Notes: generated from the letters alone by a model not told the origin. 64,000 nucleotides of DNA from Pelistega suis (GCF_013133795.1 NZ_JABGBN010000001.1:434001-498000); one strand, 5' to 3'; shown: positions 44,927 to 54,981, numbered from the stretch's first letter. Program-made: numbers and translations.

Positions 44927-45724
44927 TTAAGATTTAATGGAATCAAAAGTTAAGGTTTCATTTTTGAGACTGACCATAACGGTTTTCTTAAGTGCTTCGG
45001 GAGTCGCTTCACCGTCAAATAGGCGATAAATCCCCGCAATCGCAACTAGTTGAGGGTCTAAATAGGTTGTAAAAATACGTGCAGCACTATCACCTTTTGC
45101 GCCAGCAATGGCACGCCCTAATAAGTGACCATAAACGTGAATATTGCCATCAGCGATAACCTCTGCTCCATGACCAACATTTCCAACGATGATTAAATCT
45201 CCGCCTGCGGCATAAATACGCTCACCAGAACGTAATTGACGATCCATTAGCATAGTTGGTGCTACACCTGCAGTAATCGTTGCTTGAATTGGGGCATCTT
45301 TAATGATGGTTTTTGCTGTTTGTATTACTGGTTCGTTAGGTGCTTTTGCAGGGGCTACTGTTTTGGTGACAGGTGTTGCAGTAGGCGGTTTTTGAGTTGT
45401 AGGTACGGGTGTAGCGGCTGTTTTACCTAAATCAATATGTTCAAAACCATCAGCGAGTACCGTAGGTAGTAAGCGGGCATTAGCATAAATACCGAGAACA
45501 TTCAGTTGATACTCCTCTAGGACAGCCGCGAGTTTTTTCCAAGGGAGTGGTTGAACAATTCCATAAGCGTCAATAATGATAGATTCACCCGTAAAGAAGT
45601 CTTTAGCTTCTTCCATTTTTTTGCGAATCGTTTTGGTAATGCCACTAAAGTCAGTCGTTTTAAGAATTAAACGCAATTTACCATTGGTGTGTTTAATCTC
45701 TAGAATATGTGCGTCACTCATCAT
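44927..45724 (-). CDS. minC: Septum formation inhibitor MinC
   Basis: MinC blocks FtsZ polymerisation away from midcell. The 265 residues have an N-terminal FtsZ-inhibiting domain (about 1-105), a Pro/Thr/Ala-rich linker (about 108-150) and a C-terminal beta-helix domain with RSGERIYAAGGDLIIVG and the GHLLGRAIAGAKGD segment that binds MinD. The tandem ATGATG start follows directly after the glnS TAA, with no gap, so translation is coupled to glnS. The linker is longer than in E. coli. Confidence 0.94.
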   Translation of the reverse strand: MMSDAHILEIKHTNGKLRLILKTTDFSGITKTIRKKMEEAKDFFTGESIIIDAYGIVQPLPWKKLAAVLEEYQLNVLGIYANARLLPTVLADGFEHIDLGKTAATPVPTTQKPPTATPVTKTVAPAKAPNEPVIQTAKTIIKDAPIQATITAGVAPTMLMDRQLRSGERIYAAGGDLIIVGNVGHGAEVIADGNIHVYGHLLGRAIAGAKGDSAARIFTTYLDPQLVAIAGIYRLFDGEATPEALKKTVMVSLKNETLTFDSIKS

Positions 45725-47485
45725 TTATACCCAAGAGTCACGTAAGGTTACGCTACGATTAATAATAGGTTGTTCTGGTGTGGAATCTTTATCAGCAATA
45801 AAGTAGCCTAGACGTTCGAATTGCCATTGATTGCCCGGCATCACATCAATTCCTGGCTCTAACCAAGCATTAACGACTTGTAGAGAGTTTGGATTAAGTG
45901 AGGCTAAGAAGTCTTTATCACCACTATCAGGGAATTCATCGGTAAATAGACGATCGTATAAATTCACGGTAGCAGGAATCGCATATTTAGTACTCACCCA
46001 TGTGATATTGCCTTTGACTTTGACACTATCAGAACCCGGTGTACCACTCTTGGTATCAGGGATATATTCAACGTGAACTTCGGTGACTTCACCTTGCTCA
46101 TTCTTTACAAAACCTGTACAACGGACAACATAAGCATATTTTAGGCGTACAGTATTGCCTGGGAAGAGACGGAAGTATTTCTTTGGTGGGTCTTCGCGGA
46201 AATCATCACGTTCAATCCATAGCTCTCGCGTCAAGGGGAATTCACGTTTGCCAGCGTCTGGATTATGAGGGTTGATAGGGGCAAAGCATGCCTCCTCATA
46301 ATCTTCTGGTAAATTAGTGATGACTAGTTTAATAGGGTCAAGTACGGCCACAGCACGATTGGCTACAGGGTCTAAATCATCACGTAAAGCTTGTTCTAGA
46401 ACACTATAGTCAATGACTGAGTCTGCTTTGGAAACGCCTAAGCGATCAATAAATAAGCGTAGAGCTGATGGCGTATAACCACGACGGCGTAAACCAACAA
46501 TGGTTGGCATGCGAGGGTCATCCCAGCCACTCACAAAACCGTCTTGTACAAGCTTAAGTAATTTACGTTTGCTGGTTACAATATGCTTCATCTTCAGACG
46601 AGCAAATTCGTATTGCTTGGGGAGTGGATCTTTAAAGAAACCTAGCTCGCGAAGTTTGTCTAGTAGCCAATCGTAGAAAGGGCGTTGGTCTTCAAATTCT
46701 AATGTACAAATACTGTGCGTAATCCCTTCTAATGCATCTTCAATGGGGTGAGCATAGGTATACATAGGGTAAATTGGCCAAGCATCGCCTGTACGATGGT
46801 GTGTCGCATGACGAATACGATAGATAATTGGGTCGCGTAAATTGATATTAGGCGATTGCATATTAATTTTGGCACGTAACGCCATACTACCATTAGGGTG
46901 TTTACCTTCACGCATTTCTTGGAAGCGTTGTAATGATTCCTCAATAGGACGATTACGCCAAGGTGAGTCTTTGCCTAGCTCTTTGAAGTTACCACGCATT
47001 TGAGCAATTTCTTCCGGAGACTGCTCATCGACATAGGCATCCCCATTTTTAATGAGAGCTTGTGCAAACTCATACATATAGTCGAAGTAGTCACTAGCAA
47101 AATAGAGATTGCAATAGTCTTTTTCTTTGTTTTCCCAATCAAAACCGAGCCATTTCACACTGTCTTTAATGGTATCAACGTATTCTTGGTCTTCTTTTTC
47201 GGGGTTGGTATCATCAAAACGTAAGTGACACAGACCGCCATAGTCTTTGGCTAGACTAAAGTTGAGAATGATGCTTTTTGCATGACCAATGTGAAGATAA
47301 CCGTTAGGTTCGGGCGGAAAACGCGTGCGAATACGTGCTGTATCTTTTGGGGCTTGTTCGTGAATAGCTGCAGGACCTGGCGTGCCAGCCCAACGTTTGC
47401 CTTGGAAACGCTCTGCACTTAAATCGTTTTCAATAATCGTACGTAAAAAATTAGAAACAGGAGTTTCTGTAGGATGGTTTGTCAT
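45725..47485 (-). CDS. glnS: Glutaminyl-tRNA synthetase
   Basis: A class I aminoacyl-tRNA synthetase that charges tRNA-Gln. From the ATG at 47485 the protein has 586 residues; an upstream frame to 47518 adds only 11 unconserved residues. RFPPEPNGYLHIGHAKS holds the HIGH motif, LRFDDTNPEKE follows, and VTSKRKL is the KMSKS-equivalent. The C-terminal anticodon-binding beta-barrels include FPGNTVRLKYAYVVRCTG. It leads the min cluster, with minC starting immediately after its stop. Confidence 0.96.
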   Translation of the reverse strand: MTNHPTETPVSNFLRTIIENDLSAERFQGKRWAGTPGPAAIHEQAPKDTARIRTRFPPEPNGYLHIGHAKSIILNFSLAKDYGGLCHLRFDDTNPEKEDQEYVDTIKDSVKWLGFDWENKEKDYCNLYFASDYFDYMYEFAQALIKNGDAYVDEQSPEEIAQMRGNFKELGKDSPWRNRPIEESLQRFQEMREGKHPNGSMALRAKINMQSPNINLRDPIIYRIRHATHHRTGDAWPIYPMYTYAHPIEDALEGITHSICTLEFEDQRPFYDWLLDKLRELGFFKDPLPKQYEFARLKMKHIVTSKRKLLKLVQDGFVSGWDDPRMPTIVGLRRRGYTPSALRLFIDRLGVSKADSVIDYSVLEQALRDDLDPVANRAVAVLDPIKLVITNLPEDYEEACFAPINPHNPDAGKREFPLTRELWIERDDFREDPPKKYFRLFPGNTVRLKYAYVVRCTGFVKNEQGEVTEVHVEYIPDTKSGTPGSDSVKVKGNITWVSTKYAIPATVNLYDRLFTDEFPDSGDKDFLASLNPNSLQVVNAWLEPGIDVMPGNQWQFERLGYFIADKDSTPEQPIINRSVTLRDSWV

Positions 47486-47569
47486 TCTATTAATAAAGCA
47501 AATACGAGTTAACTGCACATAATTTGTGCCTAAAGTGACATTATAGTATATTGCAGAAAACTCGTCTGA

Positions 47570-49132
47570 TTATGCTTTGTTTGTTGTGATTAAAGGTAGG
47601 TAAATATCCACTTTTAGACCGCCGCTACTACTTTCACCGAGTTCTAATGTGCCTTGGTGAGCATGGACAATGGTATCGACTAGGGCAAGACCTAAACCCA
47701 CACTACCTGTTTTTGTGCGAGCAGAGTCTAAGCGAGAGAAGGCGCGAAGTGCTTCTTCACGACGCTCAGGAGGAATGCCACAACCATGATCGCTAACACT
47801 GATGAGGGCGGTTTCACCTGCTTTTTTGAGTGAAATCTCTACTGGTGGCTTACCATGCTTTAAGGCATTGCTAATTAAGTTGTCTAGTAAGCGTCCTAAT
47901 GCTAGGGTATCGGCCGATATTTGTAAGGACTCTGAGGTTTTTTCTGTCAAGACGATATCGCTACTGGCATCTCCCCATGCATTGGCACGTTCATCAATCC
48001 ATTGGTTGAGGTTGAGGGATTGGAAGTTGTAGCGCCCAGGGTCTGATCCACGCACATAAGAAATAAATTGTTCAATGATGTTTTGCATTTCTTGCACATC
48101 ATTGCTCATCCCTTGCTTTAACATTTCATCATCGGTCATTGCAAGGCGTAATCGCATGCGAGCTAATGGGCCTTTTAAATCGTGAGGCAAGCCTGCTAAT
48201 AAGGTTTGTTGAACTGTCTTGGCTTGCTCTAATGAATTAAGCATGGCATTAAAGCGTTGTCCCAGGACTTTGGTTTCGTAAGGTCCAGCGGGAACAACCT
48301 TGGCATGAATACCTTTAGCTAATTTATCAGCAGATTGACTGAGACGAAGTAGGGGTGTTGTAATACGCCATGCAAAATATCCTGCACCCATAAGTAAGAG
48401 TGAGGTAAGTGCAATCCAGGCAATCAGAAAAATTCCGGCCTCGGCTGGCTCAATCTTGTCCAAAGGAATAATGAGCCACTCTTTAATAACGGTATTATTA
48501 AACGGGTTGAACTCTGGCAATAAGGATAAATACATTAACGGAGTATTATTGCGCTGAGTTAAGCCGATACGAGTCCCATCGTCTAATGTTTGATTGACAC
48601 GAACAATGAGTTTTTGTAAGTCATCACGAACAAGGGGGGAGTCTAATAAATCAGTTTTTTCCGAAGCCTCTACTTGACGAACAAACTCTTCTTTAGGGAG
48701 GCGAGGAATATTGCGCTCTTGTAAATTTGGAAAAATTTGATGAAGCAGTGGCGGAGGAGGTGGACGATTTGATGATGGCAACGGTAATGAATGTCCCGGC
48801 GCTCTATCCTGTGGAAAAATATTGCTATAACGGTATTTTTGGGAAAAACGAGGATTTTGGGGAAGCTGTCGAGTCCATAACGACCATTTTCCATGCGATG
48901 CTTTGGCAATAAACTCTGCGCGATGTTCGGGTGGTAATAAATTAACAGCAGAACGGATGATTTGAATTGTGGTGGTAATGTGATCTGCCACGACTTCTTC
49001 TAAAAATCTTTCTTTTAAGAAATTGCCAGCGTACAAAACCGCACCCTGAACAAGGACGATGGTGCCAAACATCATCAATAAAATCTGGGTGCGGATACTT
49101 AAAGAAATATTTTTAAGCCGGTGCAATTTCAT
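47570..49132 (-). CDS. EnvZ/RisS-type sensor histidine kinase
   Basis: A 520-residue inner-membrane kinase. Helix 1 (about 13-33) is followed by a periplasmic domain of about 200 residues, helix 2 (about 232-255), a HAMP domain, and a dimerisation domain with phospho-acceptor His317 in LPHDLKGPLARMRLRL. The catalytic domain has DNLISNALKHG and a GSVGLGLALVDTI G-box. The periplasmic part contains a five-proline run and a Pro/Arg-rich stretch (about 118-145), unlike E. coli EnvZ. It is 3 bases after the response regulator gene. The closest characterised system I can suggest is Bordetella RisAS. Confidence 0.9.
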   Translation of the reverse strand: MKLHRLKNISLSIRTQILLMMFGTIVLVQGAVLYAGNFLKERFLEEVVADHITTTIQIIRSAVNLLPPEHRAEFIAKASHGKWSLWTRQLPQNPRFSQKYRYSNIFPQDRAPGHSLPLPSSNRPPPPPLLHQIFPNLQERNIPRLPKEEFVRQVEASEKTDLLDSPLVRDDLQKLIVRVNQTLDDGTRIGLTQRNNTPLMYLSLLPEFNPFNNTVIKEWLIIPLDKIEPAEAGIFLIAWIALTSLLLMGAGYFAWRITTPLLRLSQSADKLAKGIHAKVVPAGPYETKVLGQRFNAMLNSLEQAKTVQQTLLAGLPHDLKGPLARMRLRLAMTDDEMLKQGMSNDVQEMQNIIEQFISYVRGSDPGRYNFQSLNLNQWIDERANAWGDASSDIVLTEKTSESLQISADTLALGRLLDNLISNALKHGKPPVEISLKKAGETALISVSDHGCGIPPERREEALRAFSRLDSARTKTGSVGLGLALVDTIVHAHQGTLELGESSSGGLKVDIYLPLITTNKA

Positions 49133-49135
49133 TCG

Positions 49136-49843
49136 TTAAGCATTGGGGGAAAAACGATAACCAATGCCCCATACGGTCTGAATCCAGCGAGGGTCTTTGG
49201 GGTCATCCTCTAATGCTCGACGTAAGCGCAAGATGGCGATATCGATAGCACGATCATTGCGTTCACCTTCGTCATCATCACGAGCAAGAGCCAGTAAACG
49301 TTCACGAGAAAGTGGTTTGCTAGGATTTTTAACAAATGCTTCTAAAAGATTAATTTCGCCACCTGTCAGCTTAACAACCTCATTGTTTTTAAATAATTGG
49401 CGTTTGGCAGGATCAAATGTAAAGGGTCCAAAGTGAATTGGTACTTCCTTGATAAGGCTAGAAGGACCTTTTTTGCGACGTAAAACAGTTTCGATGCGCG
49501 CTAATAATTCACGAGGGTCAAATGGTTTGCCAATATAGTCATCAGCGCCAGATTCTAAGCCAATAATGCGGTCAGCTGTTTCGTCACGCCCAGTCAATAA
49601 GATGATAGGAATATCTTCGTTGTGGGCACGTAAGTTACGGCACGCTTCAACACCGTCACCACTAGGTAACATACGGTCTAGCACAATTAAGTCTGGACTG
49701 AATTTAGTGATGCGTTGGAAAAGATCATTACAATCATCAACTAGCAAGGTATCGTAACCGTGACGGTTAAGATATTGAGCAAGTAGTTGACGTAAGTCTG
49801 GGTCGTCATCCACGACCATAATTTTAGTAAGTGGTTTATTCAT
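49136..49843 (-). CDS. ompR: OmpR/RisA-type response regulator
   Basis: A 235-residue two-component regulator. The receiver domain has the acidic pocket DDD at 12-14, phospho-acceptor Asp56 (VLDRMLP), Thr in LLTGRDE and Lys in IGKPFDPRELLARIE. The C-terminal winged-helix DNA-binding domain contains LTGGEINLLEAFVKNP and ends WIQTVWGIGYRFSPNA, close to OmpR and Bordetella RisA. It likely controls envelope or stress genes. It is the first gene of the pair; the region 49844-49921 upstream is AT-rich without a clear operator. Confidence 0.93.
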   Translation of the reverse strand: MNKPLTKIMVVDDDPDLRQLLAQYLNRHGYDTLLVDDCNDLFQRITKFSPDLIVLDRMLPSGDGVEACRNLRAHNEDIPIILLTGRDETADRIIGLESGADDYIGKPFDPRELLARIETVLRRKKGPSSLIKEVPIHFGPFTFDPAKRQLFKNNEVVKLTGGEINLLEAFVKNPSKPLSRERLLALARDDDEGERNDRAIDIAILRLRRALEDDPKDPRWIQTVWGIGYRFSPNA

Positions 49844-49921
49844 AGTGAGAATATGATAACAGAGAGAAAATGAATCGTGGTTGTTAAGAAATCGGCTGAA
49901 ATTTATTTAAAAAATGAACAG

Positions 49922-50707
49922 TTATTGTGTAGGCTGTGCAGGAGTTGGGGTAACAGTAAAGCTACGCGAGCCTAGAACTTTACGGGTTTGCGTATTAATA
50001 ACTTTAACCTCAACACTTTGTGGTGTGAGAGTAGGTTTGCTTAGAGCAACTTGACCTTGTAGGCGAACATACTCGTTGGCAGTAATATTAATGGATTGTA
50101 ATTGGTCAAAGCCACGGTTGCCGTTTTTGTATTGCCCTATCGTGATAATTTCTACACGTGCGGGTACATTGGCGGCGTTGATGTCCGATTTTGTGAGAAT
50201 CAATTCATAACTTAATTGACCGATACTGCCTTGGAAATTGCCTACTCGAATACCTACAGGATTATTTTGTGGATCTGGGGGGATGTTTTTAAGCACCTCT
50301 ACCATATTTAAGTTGGCATTACCTTCTTGAATAGGGGTAATAGGGTTTAATGTGGGGTCATTATTAACAGTTTGTTCAGTAGAGGGTGTGTTTGTGGCGA
50401 CCACAGGTTGAAGCTGTTTAACCAAATCTTTTGTTTGATTAAGGTTTAATTGGGCTTCTGAAAGTTGTTGTTGTAAGGCGCTTTTTTCCTGATTAAGTTC
50501 GCTAATGGTTGTTTGAAGCTTATTCGCTTCTTCGACACTTAGGCGAGGAGGGCCATAGTTGGTTTGTAAAAACCATAAACCACCGCTGCCTGTAATAATA
50601 CCAGCTAAAAACGTAATTAACCAGCGAGGCATACGACGATTGCGACGACCGCTGTTGCCGTATACAGAAGGGTGAAATACAACTTGTTTTCGAGATGAAC
50701 CAAACAT
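49922..50707 (-). CDS. Membrane-anchored coiled-coil protein of unknown function
   Basis: I cannot name a function for this 261-residue protein. A basic N-terminus (about 1-27, many Arg) is followed by one membrane helix (about 29-45), a coiled coil (about 55-98, heptads of Leu, Gln and Glu) and a Thr/Asn/Pro-rich linker (about 100-150). A C-terminal beta-rich domain of about 110 residues ends PTPAQPTQ. Orientation by the positive-inside rule puts the coiled coil and beta domain in the periplasm. It follows murU by 20 bases, so a role near the envelope or peptidoglycan recycling is possible. It is similar in layout to uncharacterised betaproteobacterial families. Confidence 0.8.
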   Translation of the reverse strand: MFGSSRKQVVFHPSVYGNSGRRNRRMPRWLITFLAGIITGSGGLWFLQTNYGPPRLSVEEANKLQTTISELNQEKSALQQQLSEAQLNLNQTKDLVKQLQPVVATNTPSTEQTVNNDPTLNPITPIQEGNANLNMVEVLKNIPPDPQNNPVGIRVGNFQGSIGQLSYELILTKSDINAANVPARVEIITIGQYKNGNRGFDQLQSINITANEYVRLQGQVALSKPTLTPQSVEVKVINTQTRKVLGSRSFTVTPTPAQPTQ

Positions 50708-50727
50708 AAAAAACCTTTTAATCCTAA

Positions 50728-51411
50728 TTATTTAAGTTGAGCGTCAAGCGCTTTTAAACGTTCTTGTGTCCCTACATCGGTCCATTGGCCAGTATGTTGA
50801 GTACCTAATACGGCATTTTTTTGCATGGCTAAACGTAGTAAGGGAGCTAGCTTTGCAATGGTTTGTTTTCCAATGCCTGAAAATAAGCTGGGGTGATAAA
50901 CACCAATTCCTGCAAATGTAAGTTTATTATTCCCCTCTGAGGTGAGTCTACCATTTGAGGTAAGATGAAAATCACCATTAGGGTTGTGTGCTGGGTTATT
51001 AACCATCAGTAACCAAGCCTGCTCCTTGCCTTGCTCTAGTTGTGTGACTTTGGACATTGCGTTGATAGGATTCCAGTCACACCATACGTCACCATTCATA
51101 ACAAGAAAAGGTGATTTACCTAGTAAATCAATAGCATTGGCGATACCACCAGCCGTTTCTAATCCATTTTCTTCAGGAGAGTAGCGAATATCTACCCCAA
51201 ATTGTGAGCCATCACCAAGTATTTCCGGGAATTTATGTCCCAACCAAGCATAGTTAATCACAATATCCGTAATGCCAACACTCGCTAGGCGTTCGATATG
51301 CCAAACAATAAGAGGCTTTCCACCTACTTCTAATAGAGGCTTAGGAAGAGTATCAGTGAGTGGACGCATACGTTCGCCACGTCCAGCAGCTAAAATCATG
51401 GCCTGAATCAA
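50728..51411 (-). CDS. murU: N-acetylmuramate alpha-1-phosphate uridylyltransferase
   Basis: MurU turns MurNAc-1-phosphate into UDP-MurNAc in a recycling shortcut that bypasses MurA and so the fosfomycin target. The 227 residues start MIQAMILAAGRGERMRPLTD, the nucleotidyltransferase signature. It continues with KPLLEVGGKPLIVWHIERL and the MNGDVWCDW metal site near residue 107. The start overlaps the amgK stop by 4 bases (ATGA), so the two are coupled. Size and pairing match the Pseudomonas AmgK-MurU system. Confidence 0.92.
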   Translation of the reverse strand: MIQAMILAAGRGERMRPLTDTLPKPLLEVGGKPLIVWHIERLASVGITDIVINYAWLGHKFPEILGDGSQFGVDIRYSPEENGLETAGGIANAIDLLGKSPFLVMNGDVWCDWNPINAMSKVTQLEQGKEQAWLLMVNNPAHNPNGDFHLTSNGRLTSEGNNKLTFAGIGVYHPSLFSGIGKQTIAKLAPLLRLAMQKNAVLGTQHTGQWTDVGTQERLKALDAQLK

Positions 51412-52448
51412 AATGTATACCCCACTTTTGTATCAATATTATCAAGACGATCCAAAATATTGAGTAAAGGTTTGAAAGCAATATAGCGATTAGCGACTTG
51501 ACGAACATATCCATTAACACGTGGCATATGGTCAAGATAGTGTTTTTTATTGTCGCGGATGGCTAAACGAGCAAATACGCCGAGAATGCGTAGATTGCGT
51601 TGTAAGCCCATATATTCATAATCGACATGGAAATCAGCAAAATCTGCTGGTACAGGGAGGTTGGCGGCACGTGCCATTTCCCAATATCGAATAGCCCAAT
51701 CTAGTTGTTGAGGCTCTTCCCATGTGGTGCGTGCATCCATAACTAATGAGACAACATCATAAGAAATGGGGCCTAAGACAGCATCTTGGAAATCGATAAC
51801 GCCAGGGTTTTTGCCGTGGAGGGTAGGATTGCAAAGCATTAAATTGGGTGAGTGATAATCACGGTGAACAAAGACTTTGGCTTGCTTATCATTATGTTGA
51901 ACGAGTAGCTCAAAGATGGCATCTAGTTGAGTTTTCTCTTTATCTGATAAAGTCGTTTGATGATATTGTTGCACATACCACTCATTAAAAAGACCTAATT
52001 CGGTGAGTAGACGTGGTTTATCATAAATAGGTAAGCCTGTGGTGTCGGCTTTTTGCATATCGACCATTGCAGCGAGAGCGTCACGGTAAATGCTTTGTAA
52101 TTCTTGATCGCTAATCTCTGACTGTAGGCGTTGATAATAAGTCAGATTACCTAGGTCATTGAGGATTAAAAAGCCTTTTTCTAAGTCTTGTTCGAGAATG
52201 TGAGGGGTATTAAGACCAACGGAGCTAAGACGTTGAGCAATATCAATAAAAGGTTTGCAGTCTTCGTGTGCTGGCGGTGCGTCCATAATAATCAGTGTTC
52301 CATCATGTGTATCGATGCGGAAGTAACGTCTGAAGCTAGCATCACTAGAAGCAGGGCGAAGAGTATCAAGTTTTAACTGGTAGTTATTTTGGAGAGAGTG
52401 TAACCAGTTTTTTAGTAAATCAAGGCGAACGTCGAGATGGGTAGACAT
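51408..52448 (-). CDS. amgK: N-acetylmuramate/N-acetylglucosamine anomeric kinase
   Basis: AmgK phosphorylates the anomeric hydroxyl of MurNAc or GlcNAc in cell-wall recycling. The 346-residue aminoglycoside-phosphotransferase fold shows the SSDASFRRYFRI loop near residue 33, the FVHRDYHSPNLML catalytic loop near 195 and the VIDFQDAVLGPISYDVVSL metal site near 215. It leads the amgK-murU operon and is divergent from lptD over 124 bases, putting wall recycling beside LPS export, an order seen in other Proteobacteria. Confidence 0.93.
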   Translation of the reverse strand: MSTHLDVRLDLLKNWLHSLQNNYQLKLDTLRPASSDASFRRYFRIDTHDGTLIIMDAPPAHEDCKPFIDIAQRLSSVGLNTPHILEQDLEKGFLILNDLGNLTYYQRLQSEISDQELQSIYRDALAAMVDMQKADTTGLPIYDKPRLLTELGLFNEWYVQQYHQTTLSDKEKTQLDAIFELLVQHNDKQAKVFVHRDYHSPNLMLCNPTLHGKNPGVIDFQDAVLGPISYDVVSLVMDARTTWEEPQQLDWAIRYWEMARAANLPVPADFADFHVDYEYMGLQRNLRILGVFARLAIRDNKKHYLDHMPRVNGYVRQVANRYIAFKPLLNILDRLDNIDTKVGYTF

Positions 52449-52572
52449 AAAACTACTTTATAATGGGATATTAAATTGAACCAAACGTATATTTTAGACA
52501 TTAAAAATCATTTTGTCTGGGTAGCAAAATAAATTTTTTAGTTTTTAAAACATTTCTAAGTGGATAGCTGTT

Positions 52573-54981
52573 GTGCGAAAGATTTTAGGTTTTTCTTTGT
52601 GTTTATTGATTCCTGCCGTAGAAGCACAGACGAATAATATCGTGTTGAGAGGTATTCAAACACAGGATTCACTTCGTTTACAAGAAAGCCCTCTTCTAAC
52701 CGTTTCATCAGCGGCTAAAGATCAGATAACTACGTTTACAGATAGTGCTGATATTAAAATTTCAGATGACAATAATCGTGTTGTATTAACGGGTGGTGCA
52801 CAGATTCGACGGTCGGATGCTATTCTAAAAGGCGATAAAATTACCTATGACCGACGGACAGGAGAAGTTGAAGCAATTGGGAATACGCGCCTATTGCGTA
52901 ATGGCTCTGTGGTGCGTGGACCAGGGCTTAAGTACAATATAAACAAGCAGACAGGAGTGATGAGCTCACCTATTTATAAGATGGCCGAGGGTGGTTCTGG
53001 TGAGGCGGATTACGCTGAGATTGTTGATAACAATCATATGCGTTTGGGTAATGCCATTTATTCCGCATGTAATTGTGATAATAAGTTTTGGTATATTCAG
53101 TCCGATAAGGTCGATTTATATAATGATGAAAATGAAGGGATAGCAGAAGACGGTACGCTTTATATCAAGGGGGTGCCTGTGTTATGGTCACCTTATTTTT
53201 CGTTCCCTATTAAAAAAGAGAAAAAAACAGGGTGGTTATTTCCGACATTCACGACAACGTCCAGTGCTGGCTTTGGTGTGTCTGTTCCTTACTTTATTAA
53301 CTTAGCCCCTAATTATGACTTAACTTTAGTCCCTCAGGCATATAGCAAGCGAGGCGTAATGTTGGGAGCTGAGTTTCGTTATTTGCAACCTGGTTATAGT
53401 GGACAACTAAGTGGTTCTTTTATGCCTAAAGACTCAAAGTTGGATATCAAACGTTGGTCAATGAATTGGGCACATCGTCAGGGTTTAGGAGAATTTGCTG
53501 GATTTAAATTTGGATTAAATATTGGGATTCAAGCGGCTTCAGATAATGATTATTACCGTGACTTTAGTGATGCCCTAAGTACGAAGTCAGATCGTACATA
53601 TCTTTCTAAGAATGCGAGTATTACCTTTAGCGGTTATAAATATTGGTCAGGTTATTTATCTTGGCAAAAATACCAAGGCCTACATGACTTTTCTGGTGCA
53701 ACTCCGATTTATTACTATCAATACGAACGAGAGCCAGAATTGATGATTCGAGGTGCTCGTTATGATTGGTTTGGTTTTGATGTGAGCACACAAAATACCT
53801 ATACACGATTTACTTTCCCGACAAATAAAACGCGTTATCCAACGAGAAACGGTGTACAACGTTGGGATGGTGAGCGTATGGCTTCCTATACGCAGGTGAG
53901 CTACCCCATTGTCCGTGCTGGATGGTATGTGACGCCTAAAGTTGGTTTGCATATGTCGCATTACAATACTAATTGGTATAAGCAATATACGAATAGCCGT
54001 ACCGGATTAGGTGTGTTCCGTAGTCAAGCAGGCACACAGTACGATAATTTATCGCGAATTGTCCCTATTTATTCTGTAGATGCAGGTATGACGTTTGAAC
54101 GTGAGACGACATTATTTGGTAAACCTCGTTTGCAGACGTTAGAGCCTCGTCTTTATTACGTTTACATCCCTTATCGTCATCAAGAGGATTTCCCAATATA
54201 CGATACGGCACCAGCTCAGTTTAATATGGGAACAGCATTTTCAGAAAACCGCTATGCGGGGGGGTGGGATCGCATTAATGACGCGAATCAAATTACGCTA
54301 GGGTTAACTTCGCGTTGGTTGGATGCCGAAACAGGTAATGAACGCATGGTAGCTCAAATTGCACAGAGATTTTATTTTGAAAAACCAAAGGTGGCTTTGC
54401 TTAATGAGCGGGTTGGTAAAGAGCACCGTTCAGAGTTTCTGGGTAATTTGTCTGTTGCTATGACGGATAAACTAAATACTGAGGTCGGTATTCAATTGGA
54501 TACTTATAATCGAAAAGTAGCTCAGACATACACTTCTATTCGTTGGTTTCCTAAGAGGTTGACGTCTCTATCACTCACCTATCGTTATCAACGAGATCCG
54601 TTTTACTATAATGAGAGTAATCAGCTTTATGGTTATCAGTTACAAGGTAAAAATAATATTAGTGTAGCGGGGCAATGGCCAATTACAGAGAGGATTTATG
54701 TGGTGGGGCGTCATGACTATTCAATCAAAGATCGTCGCTCTACACAGTCTATTGTGGGGATGGAATATAAGGGCAATTGCTGTTGGACAAGTCGCATTGT
54801 GTTTCAGCGTTATGCGGTTTCTACCCAAAAAACGAATACGTCTTTATTTTTTCAGTTAGAATTAAGTGGTTTAGGAGCTGTGGGTTCTGATCCAATGGAA
54901 TTGCTTCGTGATAGTATCCCGGGGTATCAATCTGTCAAAGACCCTCAAACAACTCAATCTCCTTTTGAAAGGTATGAATAA
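52573..54981 (+). CDS. lptD: LPS-assembly protein LptD
   Basis: The outer-membrane beta-barrel that inserts LPS with LptE. The 802 residues have a signal peptide (about 1-18), an N-terminal periplasmic OstA/LptA-like jellyroll (about 50-190) and a large C-terminal barrel. The disulfide cysteines are visible as two pairs, Cys166/Cys168 and Cys736/Cys737, as required for LptD maturation. The start is GTG with only a weak TGGA upstream. It heads lptD-surA-rsmA. Length and Tyr-rich barrel strands are typical. Confidence 0.95.
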   Translation: MRKILGFSLCLLIPAVEAQTNNIVLRGIQTQDSLRLQESPLLTVSSAAKDQITTFTDSADIKISDDNNRVVLTGGAQIRRSDAILKGDKITYDRRTGEVEAIGNTRLLRNGSVVRGPGLKYNINKQTGVMSSPIYKMAEGGSGEADYAEIVDNNHMRLGNAIYSACNCDNKFWYIQSDKVDLYNDENEGIAEDGTLYIKGVPVLWSPYFSFPIKKEKKTGWLFPTFTTTSSAGFGVSVPYFINLAPNYDLTLVPQAYSKRGVMLGAEFRYLQPGYSGQLSGSFMPKDSKLDIKRWSMNWAHRQGLGEFAGFKFGLNIGIQAASDNDYYRDFSDALSTKSDRTYLSKNASITFSGYKYWSGYLSWQKYQGLHDFSGATPIYYYQYEREPELMIRGARYDWFGFDVSTQNTYTRFTFPTNKTRYPTRNGVQRWDGERMASYTQVSYPIVRAGWYVTPKVGLHMSHYNTNWYKQYTNSRTGLGVFRSQAGTQYDNLSRIVPIYSVDAGMTFERETTLFGKPRLQTLEPRLYYVYIPYRHQEDFPIYDTAPAQFNMGTAFSENRYAGGWDRINDANQITLGLTSRWLDAETGNERMVAQIAQRFYFEKPKVALLNERVGKEHRSEFLGNLSVAMTDKLNTEVGIQLDTYNRKVAQTYTSIRWFPKRLTSLSLTYRYQRDPFYYNESNQLYGYQLQGKNNISVAGQWPITERIYVVGRHDYSIKDRRSTQSIVGMEYKGNCCWTSRIVFQRYAVSTQKTNTSLFFQLELSGLGAVGSDPMELLRDSIPGYQSVKDPQTTQSPFERYE

